From Bacillota bacterium (GTDB taxonomy: Bacteria > Bacillota_A > Clostridia > Lutisporales > Lutisporaceae): a stretch of DNA of 23,267 nt. The notes below the pieces were generated by a model. It was given only the letters and a program-made list of their open reading frames with translations, made no database searches and was not told the DNA's origin. The translations under genes were made by a program, and so were the position numbers. Where the stretch lies: the NCBI GenBank assembly GCA_022706865.1, contig JAKJBT010000016.1, forward strand, positions 1 through 23,267, in the 5' to 3' direction. Positions 15,201-23,259 of this stretch are shown one piece after another. Position 1 is the first letter of the stretch, and each line of letters starts with the position of its first letter.

Positions 15201-15284
15201 GGACACGGGGACGTTTCTCCTGTCTCACTGAAAGTGAGACACGCGAAACGTCCCCGTGTCCTTTTAACGTCCCCGTGTCCTTTT
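15201..15284. repeat. REP-like palindrome with an extra half-unit
   Basis: GGACACGGGGACGTTTC (15201-15217) pairs with GAAACGTCCCCGTGTCC (15245-15261). Between them GTCTCACT and AGTGAGAC form an inner 8-bp stem around GAA. The right arm is then repeated directly: AACGTCCCCGTGTCCTTTT occurs at 15247-15265 and again at 15266-15284. This composition is typical of dispersed REP/BIME-type repeats, some families of which are moved by Y1 (RAYT) transposases, but none is encoded here. It fills the space between orr and the DUF2207 promoter. On the plus strand the hairpin runs into TTTT. Confidence 0.7.
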
Positions 15285-15290
15285 CCGCTT

Positions 15291-16352
15291 CTACTCTATT
15301 ATCTTTTCCACATATTCCGAAGTAAAGGCCGCAAGCAATGCTCCGTAGGACAGATCAAACTCCATGATGTCTCCTACCTTGTATTCCCTGCTGCAGTCAT
15401 TTACGTCAATTATTAAATGGTCGCTGCTGGCCCCTATTACTATAGCATCCTTGTCTCTGGGCTGTATGCCGTCAACCTTTAAATCCTGCCTGCCGGAAGC
15501 CAGGATAGCTCTTTTTCTTATGCCTCTGTCGGTAAACACAGGTTTTTCACCAAAGGCATCAACACCGGTCTCTCCAACAGGTACAGAGGGTTTTTCCTTA
15601 AGCTCTATGATTTCCGCCATGTATGTGAACACATCCCCATAGGTGTCTTCTATTCTTTCCCCGTAAGCAGTTTCATTCCCGAGGACTATTGCTTCTCCAA
15701 GCCTCAACTGGTTTATGCCTTTGGGAACTTCATTCTTTTCCACCAGGTGTAGGCTGCTTGAATTTCCGCCGGAGATTATATCCAACTTGATATCATACTT
15801 CTTTTCAATCTCTTCTGCCAAAGCTGCCAGCAACCCAAGATTCTCCACGCTTGGTATTACTGCTCCGTAGCAGGTGAGGTTGGTGCCCAGCCCTACAAGC
15901 TTTATACCCGGCAGTCTCACTATTCTGCCGGCAAATTCAACTGCATCTTTGTACCATACGCCTTCCCTAAGATCTCCAAGGTCTACCATAAGTATTATTT
16001 TATGAACCTTGCCCTTTTGCTGTGCTTTCTCGGAAAGGGCTTTTATAACCTCATACTCTGAGTTAAGACTGATATCAACATGTTCAACTATTTCGTCAAC
16101 CTCTGACAGCATTGGAATCCTGAGAAGCATTCTTTCCACATTCAGCTCTTTCAGCTTAATAATGTTTTCAATCCTTGAATCAGCAAGCATTTTTGCCCCT
16201 GCCTCCACAGATGCTTCAGCAATCTCCGGTATACCGCAGTATACCTTGGTTACGGGTGCTATGTCAATCCCAAGCCTTCCGCACTTTTCCGCCAGCACTT
16301 TGGTATTGTGCTTAAGCTTTTCCTTGTTGACTTTTATTGCAGGATAACCCAT
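15291..16352 (-). CDS. orr: ornithine racemase (alanine racemase-like, PLP)
   Basis: Interconverts L- and D-ornithine, so that the D-ornithine-specific aminomutase can act. The protein has 353 residues with an N-terminal alanine-racemase TIM barrel: PLP lysine Lys36 in APVTKVYCG, glycine-rich phosphate loop SGGNSSSLH, and RLGEAIVLG near the middle. The C-terminal part is a beta domain. It is shorter than biosynthetic alanine racemases and matches the YhfX/ornithine racemase group. It is the last gene of the ornithine operon, with GGGGGTGA upstream, three bases after the reactivase gene. No strong minus-strand terminator follows; the palindrome at 15201-15284 may serve. Confidence 0.9.
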   Translation of the reverse strand: MGYPAIKVNKEKLKHNTKVLAEKCGRLGIDIAPVTKVYCGIPEIAEASVEAGAKMLADSRIENIIKLKELNVERMLLRIPMLSEVDEIVEHVDISLNSEYEVIKALSEKAQQKGKVHKIILMVDLGDLREGVWYKDAVEFAGRIVRLPGIKLVGLGTNLTCYGAVIPSVENLGLLAALAEEIEKKYDIKLDIISGGNSSSLHLVEKNEVPKGINQLRLGEAIVLGNETAYGERIEDTYGDVFTYMAEIIELKEKPSVPVGETGVDAFGEKPVFTDRGIRKRAILASGRQDLKVDGIQPRDKDAIVIGASSDHLIIDVNDCSREYKVGDIMEFDLSYGALLAAFTSEYVEKIIE

Positions 16353-16355
16353 TGT

Positions 16356-17711
16356 TCAATTCACCCCCATACTCTCCTTCATAAGTGCCAGTGCCGCTTC
16401 GGGAAACCTCTTTGACAGCACTCCCAGGGATGCCATTATGTAATGGTTGTCAATCAGCACCTTGGCTTCCTTTCCCGGATACAATTCAGTGCCTTTGCCC
16501 TGCAGACCCACTGATTTCAATATGTCAATGCGTCCGGGAAGTCTGGTCAATGCTCCTCCCGTACCTATAACATACTTTACATTTGTCAGGTCCTTCCCTT
16601 CGGCAACTGTTTTCTTTCCTGTCGGGCCGTAAAGGAATCGCAGTTTTCCTGCATGCCTCTCCAGGGATGTAAGAACTGCCTCCTTGACCAGTCTTTCTAC
16701 AAAAGCTTTTTCCCGGTCAGTTTCGGGAATTGGTTTTGCCTTTCTTACAAGCTCTTCCGCATCCAAGAACTCTTTCTTCAGTTCATCCATGCCTATTTTC
16801 TCAACAATATGAGCAATATTCACATATACTCCCAGGTCCCCCTCAACAGTCCTCTTTGCTGCAGGTTCAGGGCTTATAAGCATAAGGCTTATTTCCTCTG
16901 AGCCTTCCGTGACAGAGTGTACATCCGTGGTGGCGCCTCCTACATCAAAAACCACAAGGTCGCCCAAATGTTCCTTCAATAGCCTGGCAGCCTCCATTAC
17001 CGCTCCCGGTGTAGGGATGATCGGGCCTTTCACCATATCTCTCACAGTACTCATTCCCGGAGCATGTATTATATGCTCTTCAAATACCTCCTGAATGACT
17101 TTCCTTGCAGGTTCTACATTAAGCATGTCAACCTTAGGATATACATTCTCCACTATATAAAGCCTTGTATTTGTCTCTTCGGCAATAAGCCTTACTTCCT
17201 CCTGGTTTTCGATATTCCCGGCATATATTACCGGAATACCTAATCCCATGGAAGCAATCATTTCAAAATTGTGCAGGGCGGTATCCCTCTCTCCGTAATC
17301 CACTCCCCCTGCAACCAGTATTATATTCGGCCTGATATCTTCCAGCCTCTTCAAATCCGTTCTTCTGAGCTTTCCGGCAGTAACATGCTTTATAATTGCC
17401 CCCGCACCCAGTGCAGCTTCCTTTGCAGCTCTGACCGTCATATCATAAACAAGCCCGTGAACCGTCATTCTGAGGCCACCTGCAGCACTGCTGGTTGCGA
17501 GGAATTCATCCCATTCAAGCTCAGCGGTTCCAAGGTTCCTCTTAAGGTCATCCACCGCACCTTTAAGCCCTATAGTAACATCACCATTCAGCACCGAAGT
17601 AGGAGCTTGCCCTTGCCCGAGGAATTTCGGGCAAGGGCTCATGATATTGTCAAATGCATTGACTACTGTAGTGGTACTGCCAATTTCTGCAACAAGTACA
17701 CTAGTTTTCAT
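16356..17711 (-). CDS. MutL/GlmL-type ATPase, probable ornithine aminomutase reactivase
   Basis: A 451-residue member of the ASKHA (actin-like ATPase) superfamily, related to GlmL/MutL of glutamate mutase operons. The phosphate-1 loop EIGSTTT is at residues 9-15, phosphate-2 DVGGATTDV at 256-264, and GTGGALTRLPG lies near 390. Such proteins are thought to exchange damaged cobalamin in B12 mutases. Its place directly behind oraE, with an 11-base overlap (ATGAAAACTAG), points to ornithine aminomutase as the client. There are no glmS, glmE or mutase genes nearby that would suggest glutamate mutase. Automated annotation may name it glmL; the role in ornithine fermentation is inferred from context. 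Confidence 0.85.
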   Translation of the reverse strand: MKTSVLVAEIGSTTTVVNAFDNIMSPCPKFLGQGQAPTSVLNGDVTIGLKGAVDDLKRNLGTAELEWDEFLATSSAAGGLRMTVHGLVYDMTVRAAKEAALGAGAIIKHVTAGKLRRTDLKRLEDIRPNIILVAGGVDYGERDTALHNFEMIASMGLGIPVIYAGNIENQEEVRLIAEETNTRLYIVENVYPKVDMLNVEPARKVIQEVFEEHIIHAPGMSTVRDMVKGPIIPTPGAVMEAARLLKEHLGDLVVFDVGGATTDVHSVTEGSEEISLMLISPEPAAKRTVEGDLGVYVNIAHIVEKIGMDELKKEFLDAEELVRKAKPIPETDREKAFVERLVKEAVLTSLERHAGKLRFLYGPTGKKTVAEGKDLTNVKYVIGTGGALTRLPGRIDILKSVGLQGKGTELYPGKEAKVLIDNHYIMASLGVLSKRFPEAALALMKESMGVN

Positions 17712-19905
17712 TCTTCTGCTTTTCCCTTCTTCTCTTAACGAGGAAGCTTGCTACATCGTTTCCATGGGTACCTCTGCCGAAGCCAGCATCCATGCCTGCT
17801 TCCACTGCAATTTCATTGGTAACCTGTGTACCTCCGACAACCAGCATTACTTTATCTCTTATACCCTTTTCAACGCAAAGCTCGTGGATTTTTCTCATAT
17901 TCTTTGTATGGACATCGTCATGGGTAATTATCGTGCTGGCAAGTATTGCATCCGCATTTGTCTCTATAGCTGCATCCACCAGCTTTTCAACAGGGCAGGA
18001 GGTACCAAGGTACAGATACTTGATGCCGTACTTTTCTATTCCCCCATGCTTGATATCAAGGGTTTCCTTCATTCCTACCGAATGCTCATCATTTCCTACC
18101 GTGGCAGCTACAACAAACATCGGTTTTTGGGATATGTCCTCTCTTATTTCCTCGTCTGATAATACAGGAGCCTTTTCGGGAATTACAAGCTCGTTAACAT
18201 TAATATCAAACTTTACTTTGCCTTTTATCTCAACAATAGTGCCTTCAGAGGGATGCATTGCCTGTTTGTGAACTACCGTAACATCTTCAAGCCCCATTTT
18301 CTCGCCGCATTTTATGGCTGCGAATTCTGCGGTCCTTTCGTCAAGGGGCAGGAATATGGTAGTTGCCACAACTCCGTCTGCCCTCCATTCGACCTCCGGT
18401 TTCACGACATCCGTATCATAGTATTTTTCAAGCTCCTTAAGCCTTGTATTTACATTGTCATACTCGTCAAGCTCATCGATATATACTATTTTGGAAGGAT
18501 CTTCGAAGGTATCTCCGCCTATGGCATCAGATGCTTTCTTAAATTCTGCTGGTATATTGTTATATCCGTAGTGAACGGATACCGGGGCAAAATAGTCTTT
18601 ATCCCTTTCAAATATCATTCCCACTCCGATACCGCCGTCGATCTGTCTTGGAATACCGTCGCCGTTCCTCTCCGGATAATTACCGCTGTCAATGAAGAAG
18701 CCGTTTTCTACAGCCTTGAAGTACCCGCCTACCTCCAGTATCTCTTCCATGAAGAGAACTGCTCTCTCTTTAAGCTCTCTTACCTCTTTACCCAAAGGCC
18801 CTTCCCTGTCCAGTTTGACCATTTCACGAAGGCCGTCCATACCATTTAAAGCTTGCTTGGCTGTGCTGATTGCTGCTATGTTGTTGTAATGCCACGGTAC
18901 GTTTCTTCCCTCATCGGGAGTGATGGTAGACTGTATATCGGCACTGGTAAGCCTTGAAATCAAAAGATCCAGGGTATGTGTAACCGTTGCTTCCCTCATG
19001 TCTGATTCCATATATTTTGTGTTCTGCTGTGCCCTCATTTTGTACTCTGAGAAAAAATCCCTAAGCGCTACGGCATAAGGCAGGTCAATTCTCATACGCG
19101 GTGCCGGGGGCGCCGTTGGCGGTACTGTTGAAAGTGCTATATTCTCCGGTTTTATACCAACCTTCCTTGAGAATATACTGTTTATGGCATGCTGAACCAT
19201 AAGCTCAGGCCTTACCTTCCAGGCTTTCATTGCAGTTGCGTTGGCATTATGGGCCCCGTCTATCTGCAGAATATCCGCCCATGCCATGACCTTTTTCGCC
19301 TCGCAGGCATCTACGAAGCTTCTTACCATGTTTACATTCCTGTACAATACGTTGTATTGAGGATCCTGATGAGCGCCGTTTACTCCTTCTTCCGCAAACA
19401 TTACGGCAATATCAGGCCCTGCAACACCGGAGATATATGAATGGAAATTAATCGGCCTTCCTACCTCATCCTCTATCATATCGAGAGCTTTTCTTGTTGC
19501 CCTGCACTGCTTTCTTGTAACGGCTATACCGCCTATTCCCTGTGTAGTTCCTTCAATCAAAGAGTCAATATGAGATTGCCCCATGGTTCTTATTACCATG
19601 ATATGATCGGCCCCATGCCATGCCGCCATTCTCATTCTTCTTATATCATCTTCAAACCTTCCGGAAGCAATTTCAGTAGTGATAACGCAATCCGGCTGCG
19701 GATCAATGTAATTGAAGCCACGGCTTCCCGGCAGGGGAATGTAGTTCTTCAGCCCTTCAGAGGTTTCATGGAATTCAAAATCCCCAATTTTCCTCTTTTC
19801 ATTCCTGCCCTCTCTCCAATGCCAGCCTCTTCTTCTTGGCCTGTAGCTTTCAAGGTCCTGCAATAATTCCTTTATATCCAGCTTTTTATTCGGATCCAGT
19901 TTCAT
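17701..19905 (-). CDS. oraE: D-ornithine 4,5-aminomutase large subunit OraE
   Basis: The catalytic subunit that moves the 5-amino group of D-ornithine to C4, giving (2R,4S)-2,4-diaminopentanoate, with adenosylcobalamin and PLP. The protein has 734 residues: an N-terminal TIM-barrel part with the opening segment PRRRGWHWREG, then a C-terminal B12-binding Rossmann domain. The base-off cobalamin motif DEHSVG places the cobalt-ligating histidine at 608. Lys619, eleven residues on, corresponds to the known PLP lysine of the C. sticklandii enzyme. It has a strong AAGGAGGGGGAG ribosome site, lies 14 bases after oraS and overlaps the reactivase gene. Confidence 0.97.
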   Translation of the reverse strand: MKLDPNKKLDIKELLQDLESYRPRRRGWHWREGRNEKRKIGDFEFHETSEGLKNYIPLPGSRGFNYIDPQPDCVITTEIASGRFEDDIRRMRMAAWHGADHIMVIRTMGQSHIDSLIEGTTQGIGGIAVTRKQCRATRKALDMIEDEVGRPINFHSYISGVAGPDIAVMFAEEGVNGAHQDPQYNVLYRNVNMVRSFVDACEAKKVMAWADILQIDGAHNANATAMKAWKVRPELMVQHAINSIFSRKVGIKPENIALSTVPPTAPPAPRMRIDLPYAVALRDFFSEYKMRAQQNTKYMESDMREATVTHTLDLLISRLTSADIQSTITPDEGRNVPWHYNNIAAISTAKQALNGMDGLREMVKLDREGPLGKEVRELKERAVLFMEEILEVGGYFKAVENGFFIDSGNYPERNGDGIPRQIDGGIGVGMIFERDKDYFAPVSVHYGYNNIPAEFKKASDAIGGDTFEDPSKIVYIDELDEYDNVNTRLKELEKYYDTDVVKPEVEWRADGVVATTIFLPLDERTAEFAAIKCGEKMGLEDVTVVHKQAMHPSEGTIVEIKGKVKFDINVNELVIPEKAPVLSDEEIREDISQKPMFVVAATVGNDEHSVGMKETLDIKHGGIEKYGIKYLYLGTSCPVEKLVDAAIETNADAILASTIITHDDVHTKNMRKIHELCVEKGIRDKVMLVVGGTQVTNEIAVEAGMDAGFGRGTHGNDVASFLVKRRREKQKNEN

Positions 19906-19919
19906 TTGCTCCCCCTCCT

Positions 19920-20276
19920 TTAAAACAATGTGTCGACTTCATCCCAGTATTTTCCTTCTGCAAGTCCGACTCCTGCTTCCCTCACAGAGATTCCCAGCTT
20001 CTTTGAAAGCCTCCATACTACATTACCGGCACCCTTGCCCATTAGCCCCTTCTTCATTACACCTTCAACTATCGGCTTTACTTCAAGGCTCGAAAATCCC
20101 ATCCTGAGAAGTACGCTTCTTTCTATTGCGGGAGTTGTGTTCTTATAACCAAGCTCCAGCATCGGCTCAACTATTTTCTCAGCAAGCTCCCAAAATCTAT
20201 TTTTCAGCTCTTCATCAGAAAGCTCTGCCAGGTGCTTTCTTCTTACTTCATAGTCATCTGCACGTTTCACTGCCAT
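19920..20276 (-). CDS. oraS: D-ornithine 4,5-aminomutase small subunit OraS
   Basis: The 118-residue small subunit of ornithine aminomutase; the C. sticklandii protein is about the same size. It is helical, with characteristic segments YEVRRKHLAELSDEELKNRFW, ATPAIE-like TTPAIERSVLLRMGFSS and GAGNVVWRLSKKLG. It lacks its own cofactor site and completes the OraE active complex. GGAGGG lies upstream of the ATG. The short gaps on both sides (14 bases each) support coupled expression with ortB and oraE. Confidence 0.96.
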   Translation of the reverse strand: MAVKRADDYEVRRKHLAELSDEELKNRFWELAEKIVEPMLELGYKNTTPAIERSVLLRMGFSSLEVKPIVEGVMKKGLMGKGAGNVVWRLSKKLGISVREAGVGLAEGKYWDEVDTLF

Positions 20277-20290
20277 TTCTATCCCTCCAT

Positions 20291-21712
20291 CTACTTTACT
20301 TTCACGTTTAGTTCAGCAAGAACGCTCTCCACAAAACTGTCATCAGTCTTTGCATCCTTGACAAGGAATTCAAAATCCTCTTTTGTAATTTCAGTTACTT
20401 TATAATTGTTGATGCAGTTTTTGATATATGACGCTCTTGCCTTGTCAATATCGTAATCTCTTACTTTTATATCTGACGGATGTGCCGGAATAATGATGTT
20501 CTTTCCGGGTTCGTCACGGTCAGGATTACCGAATAATATTTCTATACCGTTTTGCTTTGCAAATGTAAGCTGCGGCAGCGGATGCTTCCCTGCACCCGTA
20601 TATTCTGTTTCCTGAACCACAATAATCTGGTCCATATCCATTTCCTGTGCCAGGGCAAAAGCAGCTGTTAAGGATGTGTTTCCGGCAGGCCCTCTCTCCA
20701 GCCCTTCAAGCACTGATAATGCTTCTGTGATATAGAATACTTCACCCTGTTTTACCAGAACATATCTGTCAAGATATCTTAAAGGCCTTGCAGCATTTCT
20801 CGGTACATCAGCCCTGTCAGGCCATGTGGCAAAAGGTATACCGAAGCCGGTATGGCCTGTAGTAAAGGATTTTCTGTTGAAATCCTTATCAGAAGCCATG
20901 TGAAGCCCCGAAAGGTCAACGCTTGCACCAACAACCTCAACATCCTTTGCTCCCGCTTTCAAGAGCCCTCTGGCAGTACCTGTCACATTGCCGCCTCCTG
21001 CGTGGGTAATTACAACCTTGTCCGGATCCCTTCCGATCTTTTCCCTGAACTGCATGGCAAGCTCATAGCCTAGGGTTTCCACCCCTGCTATTCCGAAAGG
21101 CGTGTACAGGGATGCATTAAAGTATCCTGTTTCCTCCAGCAAGGTCAGGAAGGTGTAGAAGAGCTCCGGTCCGACTGTCAGCTGTACCACCTCTGCTCCA
21201 TAAGCTTCACAGGCACGCTGCTTTTCAAGTATTTCGGGCTGTCCCACCATCCTGCTGTCGTAGCATTCCTGAACAACAATGCATTTAAGCCCCCTCTTTG
21301 CTGCCTGTGATGCCACTGCTGCGCCGTAGTTGCCGCTTGTTGCCGTTACCACTCCTTTGTATCCGTGCTTTTTCGCATGATATATTGCAGTGGCCGCTCT
21401 TCTGGCCTTAAAGCTTCCGGAAGGGTTTGCAGCTTCATCCTTTATAAAAATCCTTGCACCTTTTCCCTTTGGAGCCAGCTTTCTGGCAAGTGCAGTAAGG
21501 TTTTTCAGCTCTACAATAGGTGTATTCCCTACACTTGTCTCAGCTTGTATCTGCTGCATTTCCTCAAGTGTATAGCCTGCCTCCCTCATCATTCTTTCAT
21601 AATCGAAGGAAATTCCTCCCGATTCAAATACGCTGTAGTCTATACCTATTGCCTTTTTCATTATTTCATTTTTTCTTGCCATTACCGCTGCGTATGACAT
21701 ATCCTTACTCAT
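20291..21712 (-). CDS. ortB: 2-amino-4-oxopentanoate thiolase beta subunit OrtB
   Basis: The PLP subunit of the enzyme that cleaves 2-amino-4-oxopentanoate with CoA to acetyl-CoA and D-alanine. The protein has 473 residues from ATG 21710-21712. A TTG fifteen bases upstream is inside the GGAGGTGAT ribosome site and is rejected. It is a fold-type II (threonine synthase/tryptophan synthase beta-like) protein: PLP lysine Lys102 in NPSGSFKARRA, the ATSGNYGAAVASQAA substrate loop just after, and the phosphate-binding glycine run HAGGGNVTG. The start overlaps the ortA stop by eight bases, so the two subunits are translationally coupled. Confidence 0.96.
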   Translation of the reverse strand: MSKDMSYAAVMARKNEIMKKAIGIDYSVFESGGISFDYERMMREAGYTLEEMQQIQAETSVGNTPIVELKNLTALARKLAPKGKGARIFIKDEAANPSGSFKARRAATAIYHAKKHGYKGVVTATSGNYGAAVASQAAKRGLKCIVVQECYDSRMVGQPEILEKQRACEAYGAEVVQLTVGPELFYTFLTLLEETGYFNASLYTPFGIAGVETLGYELAMQFREKIGRDPDKVVITHAGGGNVTGTARGLLKAGAKDVEVVGASVDLSGLHMASDKDFNRKSFTTGHTGFGIPFATWPDRADVPRNAARPLRYLDRYVLVKQGEVFYITEALSVLEGLERGPAGNTSLTAAFALAQEMDMDQIIVVQETEYTGAGKHPLPQLTFAKQNGIEILFGNPDRDEPGKNIIIPAHPSDIKVRDYDIDKARASYIKNCINNYKVTEITKEDFEFLVKDAKTDDSFVESVLAELNVKVK

Positions 21713-22016
21713 TTGAATCACCTCCAAAGAGGATTTCCTTAAGCTGCATGTCTACCTTTAAAAGCTCAGGTACGAAATCACCATAGTCATGTATATATCT
21801 GGGATTTACCGCAGTCAGCTCACCCTTGACCTTCCTCCCGGTTGCAGTTATGATTTCAACTGTCGAATCTATTTTTGCATCCTCTTGCGCTATACCCTTT
21901 ACCCATAATTCAAGAGGAACCTTCTTGGTGTCCTCCGGAACCTGCGGCGCTCTCTCCTCAGGTTTCAGGACAATCTGGCGTATCTGCACCCAGTCCCCTT
22001 TTTTTGCCGAAATCAT
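21705..22016 (-). CDS. ortA: 2-amino-4-oxopentanoate thiolase alpha subunit OrtA
   Basis: The 103-residue small subunit of the AKP thiolase. It is beta-rich, with GDWVQIRQIVL at the start and a lysine- and proline-containing middle (LKPEERAPQVPEDTKKVP). The second half reads like a small beta-barrel (STVEIITATGRKVKGELTAVNP). It carries no PLP lysine of its own; the catalytic cofactor is in OrtB. GAGGAG precedes the ATG. Its last codons (Gly-Gly-Asp) double as the ribosome site of ortB. The 135-base gap from ord is the only long gap in the operon and holds a palindrome. Confidence 0.94.
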   Translation of the reverse strand: MISAKKGDWVQIRQIVLKPEERAPQVPEDTKKVPLELWVKGIAQEDAKIDSTVEIITATGRKVKGELTAVNPRYIHDYGDFVPELLKVDMQLKEILFGGDSNE

Positions 22017-22082
22017 TAAACAACACTCCTCTTTATCACTAATAAAAAATATTTATATTTTGTGCCTTGCAGCATCTTTTCG

Positions 22083-22141
22083 CCTCGTAACAAGGTGCGA
22101 GGGACATATTTGAATTTTAAAAAATAAATATATGTCCCTCG
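22083..22141. repeat. palindrome between ord and ortA, with competing pairing
   Basis: CGAGGGACATAT (22098-22109) pairs perfectly with ATATGTCCCTCG (22130-22141); the space between is AT-rich and pairs partly. CCTCG at 22083-22087 can pair instead with CGAGG at 22098-22102, so two structures exclude each other. On the minus-strand transcript no U run follows the hairpin, so it is not a standard terminator for ord; on the plus strand TTTTT follows. It is either a REP-like insertion or an RNA element that sets the level of ortA-orr relative to ord. Confidence 0.6.
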
Positions 22142-22151
22142 TTTTTAACTG

Positions 22152-23198
22152 CTATTCTTCTATCATTTCTCTCATATCTCCCATAATAGCTCTGGGCACA
22201 GGGAGGTCAATCATGGTCTTAAGACCGGGCCTTGAATTGATAACATGAGGAATCATATTGACGCACATTGCGATTGTACCAATACCTCCGGGTATTTCCG
22301 GCTTATTGGCCATATTTACATTTGGTGTGCCTTTAATAATAATATAATCTCCTGTTTCAACTCCTCCAAGATGAGGCTCAATCTGCTGCGGATGATCCAT
22401 TTCTATCTTAAGCTCTCCGTCAACATAGCCATATCCTTTCATAGCACAACCTGCAACATCTCCCGCTTTGGCAAATCCATAAGGTGACTTCCTGTCAACC
22501 TCGGTTACTATCGGCTCCATGCTCTGTTTGAAGTCGCTGAGCTTCCAGCCAATGGCATCTGCTATCATACCTATGGATTCTGCAAAGCCTACATGTCCCG
22601 CAAGCTTTCCTGTCCTTACCCCTTCTTTGAATTCATCAACCGTTATTCCGATTCCCTGCTCTTCCATAACTGCCGGTCCGAAAGGTGATAAGCTGTTTAC
22701 ACGTCTTGCAACTATATGCTCTACTTCCTCACAGGCACCAGTGAAAGCTATAACAAGAAGATCCATGATCAGTCCCGGATTGATACCTGTTCCGAGCACA
22801 GTAACGCCGTTAGCCTTTGCTATCTCGTCCAGCTGCTTTGTAAGTTCCGGTTCAGCAGCTTTCGGATATGCCATCTGCTCCGCACTGGATATGACATTTA
22901 TCTTTTTCTCCAGGCAATACTTTATTTTGTCAAAAACACCTTTAGTAAATGAATCTGTGCAAATCAGCACAACATCTGCAGCCTTCTCCTTAATAACATC
23001 CTCATAGGATCCGATTATTACGTCCTTTCTGCTGCCTTTTTCAGTCTTTATGTAGTCATACATGCTTTTTCCGATTTTAGCTCCTCTTCCAACAGCACCT
23101 ACGATTTCCACGCCCTTCTTTTTAAGAAGCATATCAGCCATTCCGCCGCCCATTGCACCTAATCCCCAGATAATTACCTTTACATTCTCTTTTCTCAT
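22152..23198 (-). CDS. ord: 2,4-diaminopentanoate dehydrogenase Ord
   Basis: Oxidatively deaminates (2R,4S)-2,4-diaminopentanoate to 2-amino-4-oxopentanoate and ammonia with NAD(P)+. The protein has 348 residues with an N-terminal Rossmann domain: GLGAMGGGMA at residues 12-21, an acidic-poor second strand (GAVGRGAKIG) and a DVVLICTDSF segment. The C-terminal half resembles the dihydrodipicolinate reductase-like substrate domain (GTGINPGLIMDLL near 137). AGGAGG lies upstream of the ATG. It is the first gene of the ornithine operon, 34 bases downstream of the predicted sigma-54 transcription start. Confidence 0.95.
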   Translation of the reverse strand: MRKENVKVIIWGLGAMGGGMADMLLKKKGVEIVGAVGRGAKIGKSMYDYIKTEKGSRKDVIIGSYEDVIKEKAADVVLICTDSFTKGVFDKIKYCLEKKINVISSAEQMAYPKAAEPELTKQLDEIAKANGVTVLGTGINPGLIMDLLVIAFTGACEEVEHIVARRVNSLSPFGPAVMEEQGIGITVDEFKEGVRTGKLAGHVGFAESIGMIADAIGWKLSDFKQSMEPIVTEVDRKSPYGFAKAGDVAGCAMKGYGYVDGELKIEMDHPQQIEPHLGGVETGDYIIIKGTPNVNMANKPEIPGGIGTIAMCVNMIPHVINSRPGLKTMIDLPVPRAIMGDMREMIEE

Positions 23199-23242
23199 TA
23201 AGTTAACCTCCTAATAAAAATTAGAGTACTATTTAATACTAT

Positions 23243-23259
23243 AGCAAACCCCATGCCAA
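23243..23259 (-). promoter_or_regulatory. sigma-54 (-24/-12) promoter of the ornithine operon
   Basis: The minus strand reads TTGGCATGGGGTTTGCT. The invariant GG (-24) and GC (-12) are separated by exactly ten bases, and the whole matches YTGGCACG-N4-TTGCW except for one T at the C position. The predicted start is near 23232. Sigma-54 promoters need an enhancer-binding AAA+ activator, which must lie outside the window. Confidence 0.75.

Noticed and set aside
15201..15284. Reading the palindrome as the orr terminator
   Set aside because: On the minus strand no U tract follows the hairpin; TTTT follows only on the plus strand. It may still stabilise the message end.
22098..22146. Reading the ord-ortA palindrome as a terminator of ord
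   Set aside because: The T run is on the plus-strand side; in the direction of ord transcription the hairpin is followed by CACCTTG, and the pathway genes continue beyond it.
22527..23198. Reading ord as dihydrodipicolinate reductase or another lysine-pathway enzyme
   Set aside because: The fold is shared, but the gene is in an uninterrupted ornithine aminomutase/AKP thiolase operon and its length and motifs fit 2,4-diaminopentanoate dehydrogenase.
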